Shown here: piece after piece, positions 23,840-34,921 of the stretch
Position numbering within the stretch: position 1 is the first letter of the stretch
How the letters are laid out: each line of letters begins with the position of its first letter
Source: Acanthosoma haemorrhoidale
Taxonomy: Eukaryota > Arthropoda > Insecta > Hemiptera > Acanthosomatidae
Direction of reading: 5' to 3'
Assembly: GCA_930367205.1 (NCBI GenBank)
Contig: OV884011.1
Coordinates: 119,223,866-119,287,865 of the forward strand
DNA length: 64,000 nucleotides
Translations under genes and position numbers: made by a program
The notes under the pieces: model-generated
Seen by the model: only the letters and a program-made list of their open reading frames with translations
Databases searched by the model: none
Told to the model about the DNA's origin: nothing

Positions 23840-23912
23840 ATTAAGATGTAATTTAAAAAATACGTTCTGTTGTTTTCCACAAATAGTTGGTGTGAAATGC
23901 CCCTACAACAAT
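23840..23912 (+). repeat. Dispersed repeat, left part of copy 1
   Basis: AATTTAAAAAATACGTTCTG and TTTTCCACAAATAGTTGGTG, followed by GAAATGCCCCTAC, match the block at 28292-28354 (AATTTAAAAAATATGTTATC, TTTTCTACAAATAATTGGTG, GGAATGCTCCTAC). In the second copy this block runs on within 60 bases into the part found here at 25230-25460, so copy 1 is split. Confidence 0.7.
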
Positions 23913-25229
23913 GAGACTTGTGCTGACAGTTTTATTTATACGAATATTCAATTTAAAAAAGCAGTGGGCTACTTATCTCTTTGATGAGGTCAATGATTCT
24001 ATCGTTTTAAATTTTAAATGTGAAGTCCACAAAAAGAACGGTAAGTATGCAGGAAAAAATCTTGTATTTCTAAACTAACACGGATTTCCCGTTTTATCAA
24101 GTCACAGGTGAGGGGTTATATAACAATAATGTTCTGTGGTTTACTACACTAATTCCTCCTATACACTTACATACATGTACATGGAAACTTGAATAGGTAT
24201 TTTTAAATGTTTAACGTTATTTGAGGCTGTTTCAATAGGTTTGTTTTAGTAAATAGTTTTGTTCAAAAGGAAATTATTATTGACTGAGATGGTTAACAAA
24301 AAATAAAATGAATTATTTTTTATCAAAAATGGTGAATGATTATTTCACGACCCTTAAGGAAGTTTTAAAAAGCTCATTTCTAGTCCCGTATCTCCTGATA
24401 AAGTTTTTGCTTTATATGTCCTTTATTTAGATTATTTTTATATTGAATAATATTTTGTTTAAAAAAATAAAATTTATTTCATAATTTATGTCTAAAAGGT
24501 TTAGTCGGTAAAAAAAACAACATGGTAATGACAAATAATCCATGGGTCAAATGGTATTTATCACCCTACTGGCTCTTGGTTGACTCACCTCAGGTGAGCC
24601 ATTTGGCGAACGTAAGAAGTACCTGCAATCGTTACTGAATCTTATATTGATTTACCGAATAGTTATATAATTTGGATAATTCCAGGGTCTGTATTACGCT
24701 GAGTACCTAATACAGGTAGTTCCTATATGTCTTTTGTTGTCCATAATTAACAAATTTATCTGTATATGAACATATAATAGGTATGTTCTTCATTCCCCGA
24801 GCTTGAAATCACAGGAACTTCCCTTCCTTTCCAAGCCTACCTGTTTCATTCTCAGACAGACGCTGTTTAGTAATCATATTATACATATTTATATTGAGGC
24901 GTTCAACCATTCGTCTTGTGGTGTTATATTGAATAAAAACATTAAAGAAGCTGGTATAGAATATACACAAAGAAATGTGGACCTTCTAAAGGAGCAAGGG
25001 TGACCATTTTTATGACTTTACCTTTAGAACCATTTCTGCTCCTGGGTAATTTTGGTTTTTATCCAGAAGCAAAATAACCAGAAAGAAGAAGAGTGTAAAA
25101 GACAATTTGCTAGAAGCGATGGAAAATTGTTACCCGAGGACCTGTGGCTTTTTACAACAAAGGTCACACTAAAAACATTAGAACCTCTCTCTCCCTTCTT
25201 TTTCCAGAGCTTAGGGTCCTTTCTCAGCC
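23913..25229. other. Sequence separating the two parts of the dispersed repeat
   Basis: No gene was recognised. It may be an insertion into the repeat, or the second copy may have a deletion. A small nested hairpin lies at 24571-24605 (GGCTC/GAGCC and CTCACCT/AGGTGAG). Confidence 0.4.
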
Positions 25230-25460
25230 TCCGGCCGCGAGGGTGGGGCCATACGACTCCGTCAGTTTTCTCTGGAGTGATCCAGGAATGACAACAGCTT
25301 CTAGAGAGGTTCTAACTCTTTGGGATTTTGGTTAGTCTACTTTCTGCCAGCAGTCGCTAATAGGCCAGGTGGCCTATTTATAGATGATTTAGTCATATTT
25401 TGTCTTCACTCAACATTCTAAATCGAAGATTCATCCATCGTTGGGGTAATCTAAGATTGA
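25230..25460 (+). repeat. Dispersed repeat, right part of copy 1
   Basis: It shares GTCAGTTTTCTCTGGAGTGAT, the AGGCCAGGTGGCCTAT hairpin and CATCGTTGGGGTAATCTAAG with 28400-28625, in the same order and spacing. It includes an 8-bp hairpin AATAGGCC-AGGT-GGCCTATT (25359-25378). Small frames across it are not conserved between the copies, so it is non-coding. Confidence 0.8.
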
Positions 25461-25646
25461 TGTATTCATGTAATGAATTTACATTTAATTAATCTTTTAT
25501 TACCATTTTATTTGTCTATTATTATATGTACATTTCACTATAGACAGTTGTGTGGCTTAGTGTATGTGATTTAACCAGGTAACCCTCCAGGTATATAATA
25601 TATAACTATTTAAAATTAGATTGGTGCTTCTAAATATATATATATA

Positions 25647-25816
25647 AGTTAAGCTCCGGGCAGCATCAGTATATATATATAATCCCCGAACGTCGGGATG
25701 TAAACATCCCGGATTATAGACTTGAAATAAACAGTCTAGTCCTAACCTTCATGCGTGTTAATTCTCTGTACTTTTTTTTCCTTTGTTTTGAATTCGAAAG
25801 CCGATAAACATTAACT
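25647..25816 (+). mobile_element. Solo LTR (a), gypsy/errantivirus-like
   Basis: The 170-bp unit starts AGTTAAGC and ends TTAACT (inverted termini). It is flanked by TATATATA on the left and TATATATA on the right. Inside is a hairpin CGGGATG-TAAA-CATCCCG (25694-25711) followed by AATAAA (25726-25731) and CAGTC. No internal region follows it, so it is a solo LTR. Relation to the LTRs that follow is shown by the termini, hairpin, poly(A) signal and T-rich tail, not by long identity. Confidence 0.75.
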
Positions 25817-25824
25817 TATATATA

Positions 25825-26017
25825 AGTTAAGTCCAGGCGCCGCTAGTGCCCAGCCTTAATCCCCAAACATATGTTATATGTATATATGTTTGCAAGTAAT
25901 ACCTATAGATAAAGGTGACTTGGAATAAATAAAGCAGTCATGTGACAACTTTCGATCTGTATTTTTATTCAACCTCTTTTCTTTTTTCTTCAAGTTTTTT
26001 GTTGACGATCATTAACT
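25825..26017 (+). mobile_element. Solo LTR (b), gypsy/errantivirus-like
   Basis: The 193-bp unit starts AGTTAAGTCC and ends CGATCATTAACT. It lies only 8 bases (TATATATA) after LTR a. It carries the hairpin CAAACATAT/ATATGTTTG (25864-25872 and 25884-25892) and overlapping AATAAATAAAGCAGTC (25924-25937). No PBS follows it. Confidence 0.75.
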
Positions 26018-26041
26018 TATATATATATAATTACATATATA

Positions 26042-26223
26042 AGTTAAAGCCAGAGGCAAGTTTATGTTGTAAGCTAATACGATCATGGGAGGTAAACAAC
26101 CCATGATCCTATGTAGGTCGGATTACTAAAGACAATAAAGCAGTCTCTTTACAGAAGTTCGAGAGTGTAGTTCTTTTCCCTATTTCCTTTTCTTTCTTTA
26201 AGCTTAACCTCCGACGATTAACT
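26042..26223 (+). mobile_element. LTR (c), left LTR of the inverted structure
   Basis: The 182-bp unit starts AGTTAAAGCC and ends CGATTAACT. It has the hairpin GATCATGGG/CCCATGATC (26081-26089 and 26100-26108) and AATAAAGCAGTC (26134 onward). The PBS follows at once. By eye it is closest to LTR d at 27124-27308, which faces it in inverted orientation. Confidence 0.8.
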
Positions 26224-26240
26224 GGTGCCGAAACCCGGGA
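26223..26240 (+). promoter_or_regulatory. Primer-binding site, tRNA-Phe type
   Basis: TGGTGCCGAAACCCGGGA is the exact complement of the 3' end of animal tRNA-Phe including CCA (from memory of the tRNA). It sits directly after LTR c. The same 18 bases occur in the gypsy element at 63377-63394 on the other strand. Confidence 0.85.
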
Positions 26241-26324
26241 ACCTAGTACGGCGGAGTGGAAAATAATAATTTCTTTATTTTTTTTTCGTTCTTTCGCTTC
26301 ACGTTTTTTTTCTCTCTCAATAAA

Positions 26325-26642
26325 ATGCCAGAGGGAGTGTTACAGTTACCTCAAACGACCATGGCAGCGGCTCACGCGAATACATTGGTGTGGATGAAGA
26401 TCCAGGCGATTACGGCTCTGGACATGAGGAAGTCGATTTCGGATCTGGAAAGATTCGCAGGCGAGACCGGGGAACTAAATCATTTCCTTAAAGGGGGCAA
26501 CCGGCTGATTACGCGGATAGAGGGGAAACGGTCGGAGGACCTGGTAACGGAAGGGGACGCAGAATCGCTGAGGGCAGCTCTGGTGTGCAGAGTGAAGCGG
26601 AGTGTCCCGAACATGATCCAGGCCGACGAGAAGACCTCGTGA
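26325..26642 (+). pseudogene. 5' gag fragment (left arm), LTR element
   Basis: The ATG at 26325 opens MPEGVLQLPQTTMAAAH, then WMKIQAITALDMRKSISDLE, RFAGETGELNHFLKGGNRLI and a charged stretch, and stops at 26642 after 105 codons. The block 'F-x-G-x2-GEL-x-HF-x-KGG-x-x-x' resembles the gag of the gypsy element at 63090-62835 (PFTGVLGELDHFIKGGDQI). The frame runs from an upstream Met at 26256, but the Met after the T-rich leader fits the gag start better. It is cut off at the centre of an inverted repeat, so most of gag and all of pol are absent. Confidence 0.75.
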
Positions 26643-26688
26643 CTATGGTCCAAGAGGTCTCCGCTGAACTCTGCACACCAGAGCTGTT
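26573..26688. repeat. Central inverted repeat of the LTR palindrome
   Basis: CAGCTCTGGTGTGCAGAGT (about 26576-26594) returns in reverse complement at about 26667-26685, and further in AGACCTC (about 26632) pairs with GAGGTCT (about 26654). This is the turning point between the plus- and minus-strand gag copies. Confidence 0.75.
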
Positions 26689-26709
26689 CTCAGTGAATCG
26701 GCATCTCAT

Positions 26710-27100
26710 TCAGTTATTAAGTCCTTCCTCTATCTGTATCATCAGCCGGTCACCCCCCTCGAGGAAGTGATTTAGTTCCCCGGTGTCACCTGCGAATCTA
26801 TCCAGATCTGGAATGGACTTCCTCATATCCTGAGCCGTGATCGCCTGAATCTTCATCCACGCCAATAGTCGCCAATAATCCACGCCAATAGTCGCCATTA
26901 ATCCACGCCAATAGTCGCGTGAGCCGTTGACATCATCGTTTGAGGCAACTGCGATATATCTGCCGCTCCACTCAGCACCGTGGGTCGTAACGCTCCCTCT
27001 GGCACGTTCTCATAAAAAAAACGTACACAGAGAGGAGACAATAAAGAAAAAAAAATTAGAGAGAAAGAGAAAAAAAACAATAACTTTCTACGCCACCGTA
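26710..27100 (-). pseudogene. 5' gag fragment (right arm), inverted copy
   Basis: On the minus strand NVPEGALR... leads to SQLPQTMMSTAHATIGVD, then LLAWMKIQAITAQDMRKSIP, DLDRFAGDTGELNHFLEGGD and a stop. It matches the left arm block by block. A 23-base unit is repeated three times inside the frame (26855-26923). Beyond the stop the minus strand still matches the left arm (SSGVQSS against ALVCRVK in another frame), so the homology passes the stop up to the palindrome centre. Dead. Confidence 0.75.
26855..26923 (-). repeat. Three tandem 23-bp units inside gag
   Basis: Units at 26855-26877, 26878-26900 and 26901-26923 share ATCCACGCCAATAGTCGC. Only the right-arm gag has them. They are not a multiple of three in length. 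Confidence 0.85.
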
Positions 27101-27106
27101 CGAGGT

Positions 27107-27124
27107 TCCCGGGTTTGGGCACCA
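27107..27124 (-). promoter_or_regulatory. Primer-binding site of the right arm, one mismatch
   Basis: Minus strand TGGTGCCCAAACCCGGGA differs from the left PBS by one base (G to C at position 8). It lies next to LTR d. Confidence 0.8.
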
Positions 27125-27308
27125 GTTAATCGCCGGGCGGTTAAGATAGGTAAACAAAATAACGAAAGAGGGAAATTTACCGACACACTCTGACTCTAGT
27201 AAAAGACTGCTTTATTATTGATGATAATCCGACATGCATAGGATCATGGGTTGTTTACATTCCATGATCGTATTAGTATTCGACATAGTCAAGCCTCAGG
27301 CTTTAACT
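27124..27308 (-). mobile_element. LTR (d), right LTR of the inverted structure
   Basis: On the minus strand it starts AGTTAAAGCCTGAGGC and ends CGATTAACT (185 bp). It shares with LTR c the blocks TAATACGATCATGG, GTAAACAACCCATGATCCTATG, GTCGGATTA and AATAAAGCAGTCT. Its hairpin is GATCATGG/CCATGATC (27242-27249 and 27262-27269). It is flanked on the outer side by TATATATAAACATATATAT. Confidence 0.8.
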
Positions 27309-27309
27309 T

Positions 27310-28282
27310 ATATATAAACATATATATTTATTCTAAGAGGAAAATCATTAATTTAATGAAACTTATGACATGAAAACGGTTAATTATTAATGGAGTAGAC
27401 GAGGTACTTTGTAAGTGGCAGGAGCAAATTTCTTGATGGAAAGGTGCCGTGACGTGGCCGGTGTCGATGAAGCGTGAGTGGATAAGCGAGGGTGAACCGC
27501 TTAGAGGGTTATTGATGGCACTACTACACCGACGAGGCAAACACAACACAGGCTGAATCCAAATGGTCCGCTATCGGTTAGGACTCTCTTTGTCTTGGCT
27601 AACGGCCGCCCTCCCAGCCTCCCCATCAGCTATCGACCCCGGAAGAAGATACTCAAACCACGGCCTTCTCTCCGAGGAGCTGATAAAGAAATGTCATTAA
27701 GAGCCCCGCAAGTATATCCAGGGCTTACTGCAATCGGGATCTGTATTTCTTCGAGCGGCAGTTTGCATCCTAAGCCGGGCGTCACTCAGGGCAATTACTT
27801 TGGCGCGTACTTACCATTTCAAAGCCCTTTCCCCTATCCAGCCTGCCTATACTTCACACGTCCCGCTGATCCTCGTTTTTAGCACAAAAAGCTCATCGTG
27901 CATTAGGTTTTTTTTCATTTCCTCGGCAGGGGGATAGCAATGCACGCGTTAGGGTGCTATTAACTTTACATCCTCAGCACGCGTGTACGTAGGAATGTAA
28001 GAATACACCCTGTTATAATTGGAGTTAAATAATTACTGGAGTTATTTTTTGAAACAATATTCAAGTCAAAAATCACACAATAAAGAGTTTACTACAGCAA
28101 AAACCTTTCACTTTTAACTACTTATTACTGATTACGGATATTATTTTTTAATTAACAAATAATTGATTTATAACTATCCATAAATATCATGGGTTTTCAT
28201 TATTTAAGCAACATCGGGCATCAATTGGAACCGTCATCGAAATATCTTGATACAATTTATTGTAAATAAATAACTTTGGTTT
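27310..28282. other. Non-coding stretch, GC-richer in 27540-27900
   Basis: A 95-codon frame at 27595-27882 gives no recognisable protein. No other gene is visible. Confidence 0.4.
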
Positions 28283-28635
28283 GATGTTGTATTGTAATTT
28301 AAAAAATATGTTATCCTGTTTTCTACAAATAATTGGTGAGGAATGCTCCTACGTTATTTTCACACGATGCTGAGAAAAATAGATACAAGACTTTCTCAAA
28401 ACCTTGGCGATACAGCTCTGTCAGTTTTCTCTGGAGTGATACAGGAACGATGACAGCTTCCAGAAGCTCTAACTCTCTGGGATTTTTCTTAAAGTCTACT
28501 TTATGCCAACAGTCACTAGTAGGCCAGGTGGCCTATACTCGTATACAGATGATCCAGTCATTTTTTGTCTTTAGTCAATATTCCACATCGAGGATTAATA
28601 CATCGTTGGGGTAATCTAAGATTAGTATACCCATG
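28283..28635 (+). repeat. Dispersed repeat, copy 2 (contiguous)
   Basis: It combines the two blocks that are separated in copy 1 (23840-23912 and 25230-25460). It has the same hairpin core, TAGGCC-AGGT-GGCCTA (28520-28535). Confidence 0.8.
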
Positions 28636-31600
28636 CACACACTCCTAAATGTAAAAGTCTACAAAAAACAGAATATGGACTTGGGGGAACAAACGGGATT
28701 TTGGCTTTGAATAAAACAACCAAGCCCTAAAAATTGTAGGAAAAAATAATTTTAGTCTTTCAACAATATTTGAAATAATGGTGAATATTATTTGAACTTG
28801 GATTCAAGATACACAATCACACCTACCCCCTTCCCTACGTGCTCAAAACGAAATAAATTGAACCAAGAACAAAGGGAGTGGATTTAAATTCAAGTAGGTA
28901 TTTTGTTTGCTTGTCTGTGTGTTCTATAATTGCGGTTGTAAAAATGATCCAACCTATTTAAAATTTTACCTATTCTAGGTATGTTTCATTTAAAATTTAA
29001 TAACTGCAAAATCTGCGATGGTGAAATTTTCGTCTAAAAACTATAGAAAACAAATTTAATTTCGTCCAACCCGATTTTGCTCAACATTATGCTATTTAAA
29101 TTTTTTTTAAAAGCGATTTTTATTTATGAAACAAGTTTTATTATAATGAAGTACTTTATGCAAAGATAGCGAAGTCAAATATTTGTAACTTCATTGTAAT
29201 AATCACATTACAAGGTAGATCACAAGCCTGCCGTTTAATTGTCCATAATCATTCAGCCAGTTTGCCAAAGTCGATATGTCTTATACTATACGTTGAAGTA
29301 AGACCAAGTCTAAATGTTGTGAAAAATCTTTGCTCTGTTCTGGCCAAGTTTCTTATTTACTAATAATGTTTTAATACAAAACACAACTGTTGATTGTTTG
29401 TCGTATAATCTTGTTGCCGTAAAGTATGTGTTTAAATTTCGTCAATTGTCATGGAATGTGTCGGTCTCCATTATGTTGCAGCGTACAGTTGTTGTTTTGG
29501 TGTATCCATGCACATTAAAAAACAGTTTATTTTACAAATATGTGATGTGTATTTTCTTGTACTTTTTAAGTGTATTGCATGCTATAAAATAATGTAATCT
29601 CGTCGATTTTGTCGTATTATTCGACATTTAGTCAAATTTTATTATTAACTCTTCCTTTTATATGTTGCGATTGAAAATATCATGATACGTGAGGTCGGTT
29701 CGCTTTTGGTGGATGACATGTTCAACAAGTACATTCCCATCTTCCTCCGAACGTTTTTTTTAATTTTCTAAGTTATTGTATTATTTTGACCCGTTATACG
29801 TGCTTCGTCAATCTGCCCCAATATTGTGAACTCGTTGAACGAATGTGGGTGAAAATATATATATATATATTTTGTTTTGCCAAACTGAGTGTTTTCAAGA
29901 TGCTCAGTTTGGAAATCCTGAAGTAGCTTCGATACGCTTAATTATTTTATTTACCATTCCCAGACTACCTCTGAATAGTAAAAGGATAATGGTTTGTTGT
30001 ATGGTTAAGGTTTAACGGCTTGAAAAAACAAAATATTGCAAAAAGAGTCCCCACCACTCACGAATGTCACCATATCATAAAAAATAATTTTTTGCACTTC
30101 TACAGCAAAATTGTTTTATTAGCCAACATTGTTTTTAAACCAAGTTTAAAAAAGTTGGCTCAAAATTTCAGCTTTCAGGCCTGTCGATAATGTATAAAGT
30201 TTAAACAAAACCCACAAATGTTACCATAGCAAAAAAAAAATAATTAACGGCTACCCGTTTTCGAAAAGATACTAAAATTAATCAGAAACCAACAAATCGT
30301 CTGCTGGAGTAATGTAAAATTAACAAATTGATCATTATAAAAAAGACTAATGGGTTTTGACGGCTGATTTTCTATTAGGGGACATGGCAACATTCGTGGT
30401 AAGGCTCATGCCCTGCAGCAAATATGTCAAATGTGGACGATTAGCAATCAAACCTACGTGAGAGGGAGGGAGGGTGTCGTAGTATGAAATAAACAATTGA
30501 CTGAACGATAGTTTATTAAATATACAGATAAAAAAAAAACACAGAAAATAGCCAAAGTTCTTCTTGGCTCAATGCCATTAATTGTATGTTAAATCATCAA
30601 GTGATAATATTTTAAACATTGGACACTTAGCACCTACCGAGAGAAAAAAACTAGCTTCAGTTATCATTGTTCACATATATTGCTCAAGAATGCATAATAC
30701 CTTTTGTTGCACACTATTTCTGAAGTTATTTTGTGAGTGTCAGTGTTGTTCAGTAGTTTTTGTTTCCATAAAGCTTGTACTTTAATTTCAGTATTGCTAC
30801 GAATCCTGCAGAAACAGGTGTCCTGGTTGCCATCATGTTTTGTAACCACAAAAATGGCCTGTTTTTAATAAAGCTGACAAAGTATGAAATTGCGTGAGAG
30901 TGAATAAAAATACTTACCACAAGTTTTAAGTCAGCAACCTTCCAGTCTGGTGTCTTATGCCTAACTGGATAAACTAAGGGAGAGCTTAAAACACGTGCGA
31001 ACTTGTTTTGTGTCAGTCCCTCCACTCTCTTACTTCGAGTGTGTTCTTGAACCGATGGTCACACTACCTCTTAAAATGTTGTACACGTTTTTCAACGCGT
31101 AATTTAAGTCTAAATTGCCGTTTTCAATTCAGTTCCAAAGTAGATAACAAGTTTTCTACCTATTTTCGAAATGGCTAAACGTTTGAAAATAGCCTAATGA
31201 CAGTAACACGAGCTTTCAATTTTTAATATTATTTTGTTCCTGTCAAAAAAGGCCCATTTTGCTTTTAGCAACTCTAAAAAATTCAATTCTCAGGCCGAAA
31301 CACGCCAGTGTTTTTTTCGTCTCACCGAGTGATTAGTTATTTCCTCACAAATTAACATCAAAGCCCGAAGGGAAGAAATGTGCATAAAAATATATTTTCA
31401 CCAACATATGATAATTCTGAGGTCGGCATTTAGAGAGACGGAAGAGCGGACTTGGTCTCTATTGAAAGTAATGGGAGGAAGGTTTTAAGACAAAATATTT
31501 TCAAGTTTTAATGTAATTTTCTGAGATGCTGGAAATGTCTACCTCCCCCAAACCATAACATTTATGACCATCGATAAGATCGGACATTTCAGTCAAGTGT

Positions 31601-34479
31601 GTCATTTATGGCCGATTTAAAACTGTGGTTACATCTCAATAATATAATATGTTCGGGTTTAAACCCATAAATGCCAATCCATCCAAATAAGGTTTGGCTA
31701 GAATCCAAATTGTTTGTTCGTACGCGTTACCATTAAAAAAACCATTGTTCGTGGAAGATTGGCTCTAGTGTATCGGTGGGAGGCTATAGCGAAATTAATG
31801 TTATCTTTTAGGCAAGGAGGGAGGCGTTTGCCAAGGCTGTGAACCACCGATAGTAGCCACACCAGCGGATTAAAAACTCAAGTGATTTGTTACCTCACCC
31901 TGTATAAAGCCTTCCTGGGGATTAGTTCTGATGAATATTCATCAAGAGATTTCGGCCCTTTACTTGGAATAATTGTAAAAAAAAAAAATGTATAACTCCG
32001 TTTCCGAAGTAATCTTCTCCCAGAGATGGAATTAAAGTAAGTTCTTTCAAGAAATACTCGATTCCCGAATGATATTCTAAAGCAGCTCAGCGGGGAGAGA
32101 GGCTCTTGAAAATTTCTTATTATCCTAAACGAGCCTTTTAATTGAAGGGAACTTTTGATGAGTTTCTGAATTTTCTATAAATACCGGCTGGTGGTAAGGA
32201 GATGAGCTCGTAAAGAAGGGTGAATTCTAAATGTAATTAAGCACAATTGTTATTAATAAGTGAGTACTTTCAGAAAAAATTAATTGTTCTTTATGATGGT
32301 ACAAATTCTTTTTATATGAATATAATGTATAAATCGACGGATCGATCGCAAAATGGTTTAATTCCCTGGGTTGAGTCCTGTTTTGCCAGCAAATAGCGAA
32401 AATATTTTGTGACTTACTGTAGACGCTACATAAGAAAAAAAAATATCACAATTTGTGAAGTTTTCAGACAATCACCGAGAACCACTTGTCTAGCATGGCC
32501 GAAGGACGGCACGAAATAGCCTTTTTTGAAGGGGTGTGTTCGAAATTAAGAAGGTCGTTGTTCCGAATGAAGTACAGAAGTACAATGTAAAAATTCTCCC
32601 TATGGGAGGAGGCCTTGGTAATTGTATTCCAAGAAAACGTTGTTATAATTAATATTGTTATATGTAACATTTTCCATTGACCTTCGATGGTTTTTTGTTT
32701 TAAATTCATTTGATATCATGGTTATATATTCATTATAACCAAATATGAGTTCAATTGAGCGAGATTATGGATTAGAAGCTGTCCACTCCACCTGTTGTGT
32801 AAAAACTAATTATTACAGCTAAGTAAGCAACTAAACGTACTCTAGTTGGTTCGAATTATATATTTAATGAAGCTGACAGAATTTGGATTACAAATTGAAC
32901 TGTATTATATAGGTGGCATGTATATTATAAGGTCTGAGCACAACTCTCGGGTTGAACATATTATCGCGGCCTATCACCGACTTAATTGCTTAAGCTGTAA
33001 TCCCCTATCTGCGCATGATTGAGTTTGAGTATTAATTGCACAATCCTATTGGATGGCTGGAATATTCAATTCACGCCGTTGTTATTGTCGATAGATCCAT
33101 AATATAGAATAATGTTCACGTACAGAAATATAACCTAAGTTAATTTATTATTGTTTTAGATTAACTGTACTGATTACTTCGACAATTAGGAGGTTAGACA
33201 ATTCTCATTTTTGTTATTCTAAGGGGACAATATCCAGAATAAAGTTATATTTTAATGTCATTTCATTTCTTAGAACATGTTTCAAATGTAAATCTTATTA
33301 TGTAATGTGGTATTTATTTATTCATGGCTATGGATCACATTATTAATTATTTAAAGATTCTCAGTAATTTCTATTATAATGCCGGCGCGCCATAAATCAA
33401 ATAAAAAGGAGGAAGTATTCTAAATGCCACGTGCAGTCCAGGCTTATCACAAGAGCACATATAATTTATCTGTATGAGGGGGTGGAGTGACTGAGGTGTG
33501 TCATAACTAAGGCTCTCTTGTTAAAGTCATACAGCATACTACTCTCCACATCACTATAAAATATGGTATGTGTAATATACATAATAAAAACAGGAGGGAG
33601 TGGAGTTTCCGGGAAAAGTAGGATAGATGACTGATAATTAGGAAGAAAAAGCTGACTTTTATTAATTTTACTTAAGATTATGAAATAGTTTTGATAACTG
33701 TTATTATTTCTCAAGTTAAGAATCTATTCACTATTTAATAATTCTGATTTTTTTCCCAGTAGACAAATTAACGACGGTGACGCTAAAAGAATTTCAAAGG
33801 TTTTCAAAATAAATGATAGGTATTTCTTGTTTTAGCTTACTAATTGTTTGATAAAAGGGTGATTTTTAATGTCCGATATGTTTCAACGCATAAAATAAAA
33901 TATTTTAGTAAAAAATACGGAGTGGTTTTAATAAGATTTAAAAAAAATATCGCAAAGTCTTGTAATTATATATCAATAATGTATATTTACTTTCTACGCC
34001 TTTCATTTGGCTTATATACATTTCAAGAAGTACAATTCAGTTTGTCATTGCTGTAGAAAAAAAAAATAAAAGATAGTTAGTGATCCACTTGTAAGCACCG
34101 TAAGACAACTAAATATAAAAAGGGAAACCCTTAAGTAGAGTTGTATTCGCCTTAAAGCGCTTCGTGACAAACAATAAATGACAATTAAAAATAAAATAAT
34201 AACGTATGACAAATAATGGCAACGCAAAACAACTTAAATAGGAAATATCTATACAAGTATCTAACGGGCGAAGCTGAAATGGACTGTATTAATAAAGCAG
34301 CTCTTGACTTTATAACTGCAGACAGCAACACGTACTGTAACAAGGGAAGCAAAGGATCTGAAGGTGATTTGGAATTAAGAAGGATTTCGTTTCTTAGCAT
34401 TAACTGCAATACACGAATCTATTTAATTAAGAGTTCTCGCATTGACTTTCGAGGTATAGAATAACAGATCACTCACTAA
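28636..34479. other. Long AT-rich stretch
   Basis: No gene is supported. A (TA)n run lies at 29856-29870. A possible exon at 30918-31047 is listed separately at low confidence. Other frames of 60-90 codons have no motifs. Confidence 0.4.
30918..31047 (-). other. Possible coding exon with strong donor
   Basis: The minus strand has an open stretch reading KRVEGLTQNKFARVLSSPLV, then YPVRHKTPDWKVADLKLV, ending at a consensus donor GTG-GTAAGTA (30917-30911). The composition looks more protein-like than the AT-driven frames nearby. No convincing acceptor or partner exon was found and the peptide is not recognised. Confidence 0.25.
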
Positions 34480-34921
34480 AAAAAACGATATGACTCAAAG
34501 AAAGCCTTGACCAAAACGCTCCCAAAGACTGATTTATACTTATCAATGAATCCTTCTATTCTTGACTGTTGACCAACATTTGGACGATTTACTGATATTT
34601 CAAATTTATTTGCTTTTAAATGTTCATTATTATTTATTTGCTTATTACTTTCGTTCAGGACGATTTATTTTTATTTTTTTCTGTCACCTGAATGTTGACA
34701 TCTTTATTATTTTTAAAAATTTTACTCTGTATGGTTATTATGTTTTTGTATTCATTTAATTTGATTTCTTTTATACAGTCTAGCAAAATCAGAACATCAT
34801 ACTTAACCTCCTTATCGTCCACAATGAAGACATTCACGTATTTCACAATATTGTAAATTTTTATTTTTAATCTTACTATTCCATCTGTCTTCCTTTCAAC
34901 ATTAATTTGTTTTTTAAACAT
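34480..34921 (-). pseudogene. LTR-element protease/linker relic
   Basis: The minus strand reads VRLKIKIYNIVKYVNVFIVD, then KEVKYDVLILLDCIKEIKL (34900-34740), which resembles the 'V-x-V...YDVLLG-x-D-x-IKKF-x-L' end of gypsy-type proteases. In another frame comes IEGFIDKYKSVFGSVLVK (34580-34500), like the linker 'KYKS-x-FA' just before the RT. The Gly of the LLG turn is Leu and the catalytic DSG region is not present. It is more degraded than, and unrelated in detail to, the gypsy element at 56960-63563. Confidence 0.5.

Noticed and set aside
27595..27882. 95-codon plus-strand frame in a GC-richer patch
   Set aside because: No motif, and no conservation could be judged. The GC patch alone lengthens open frames.
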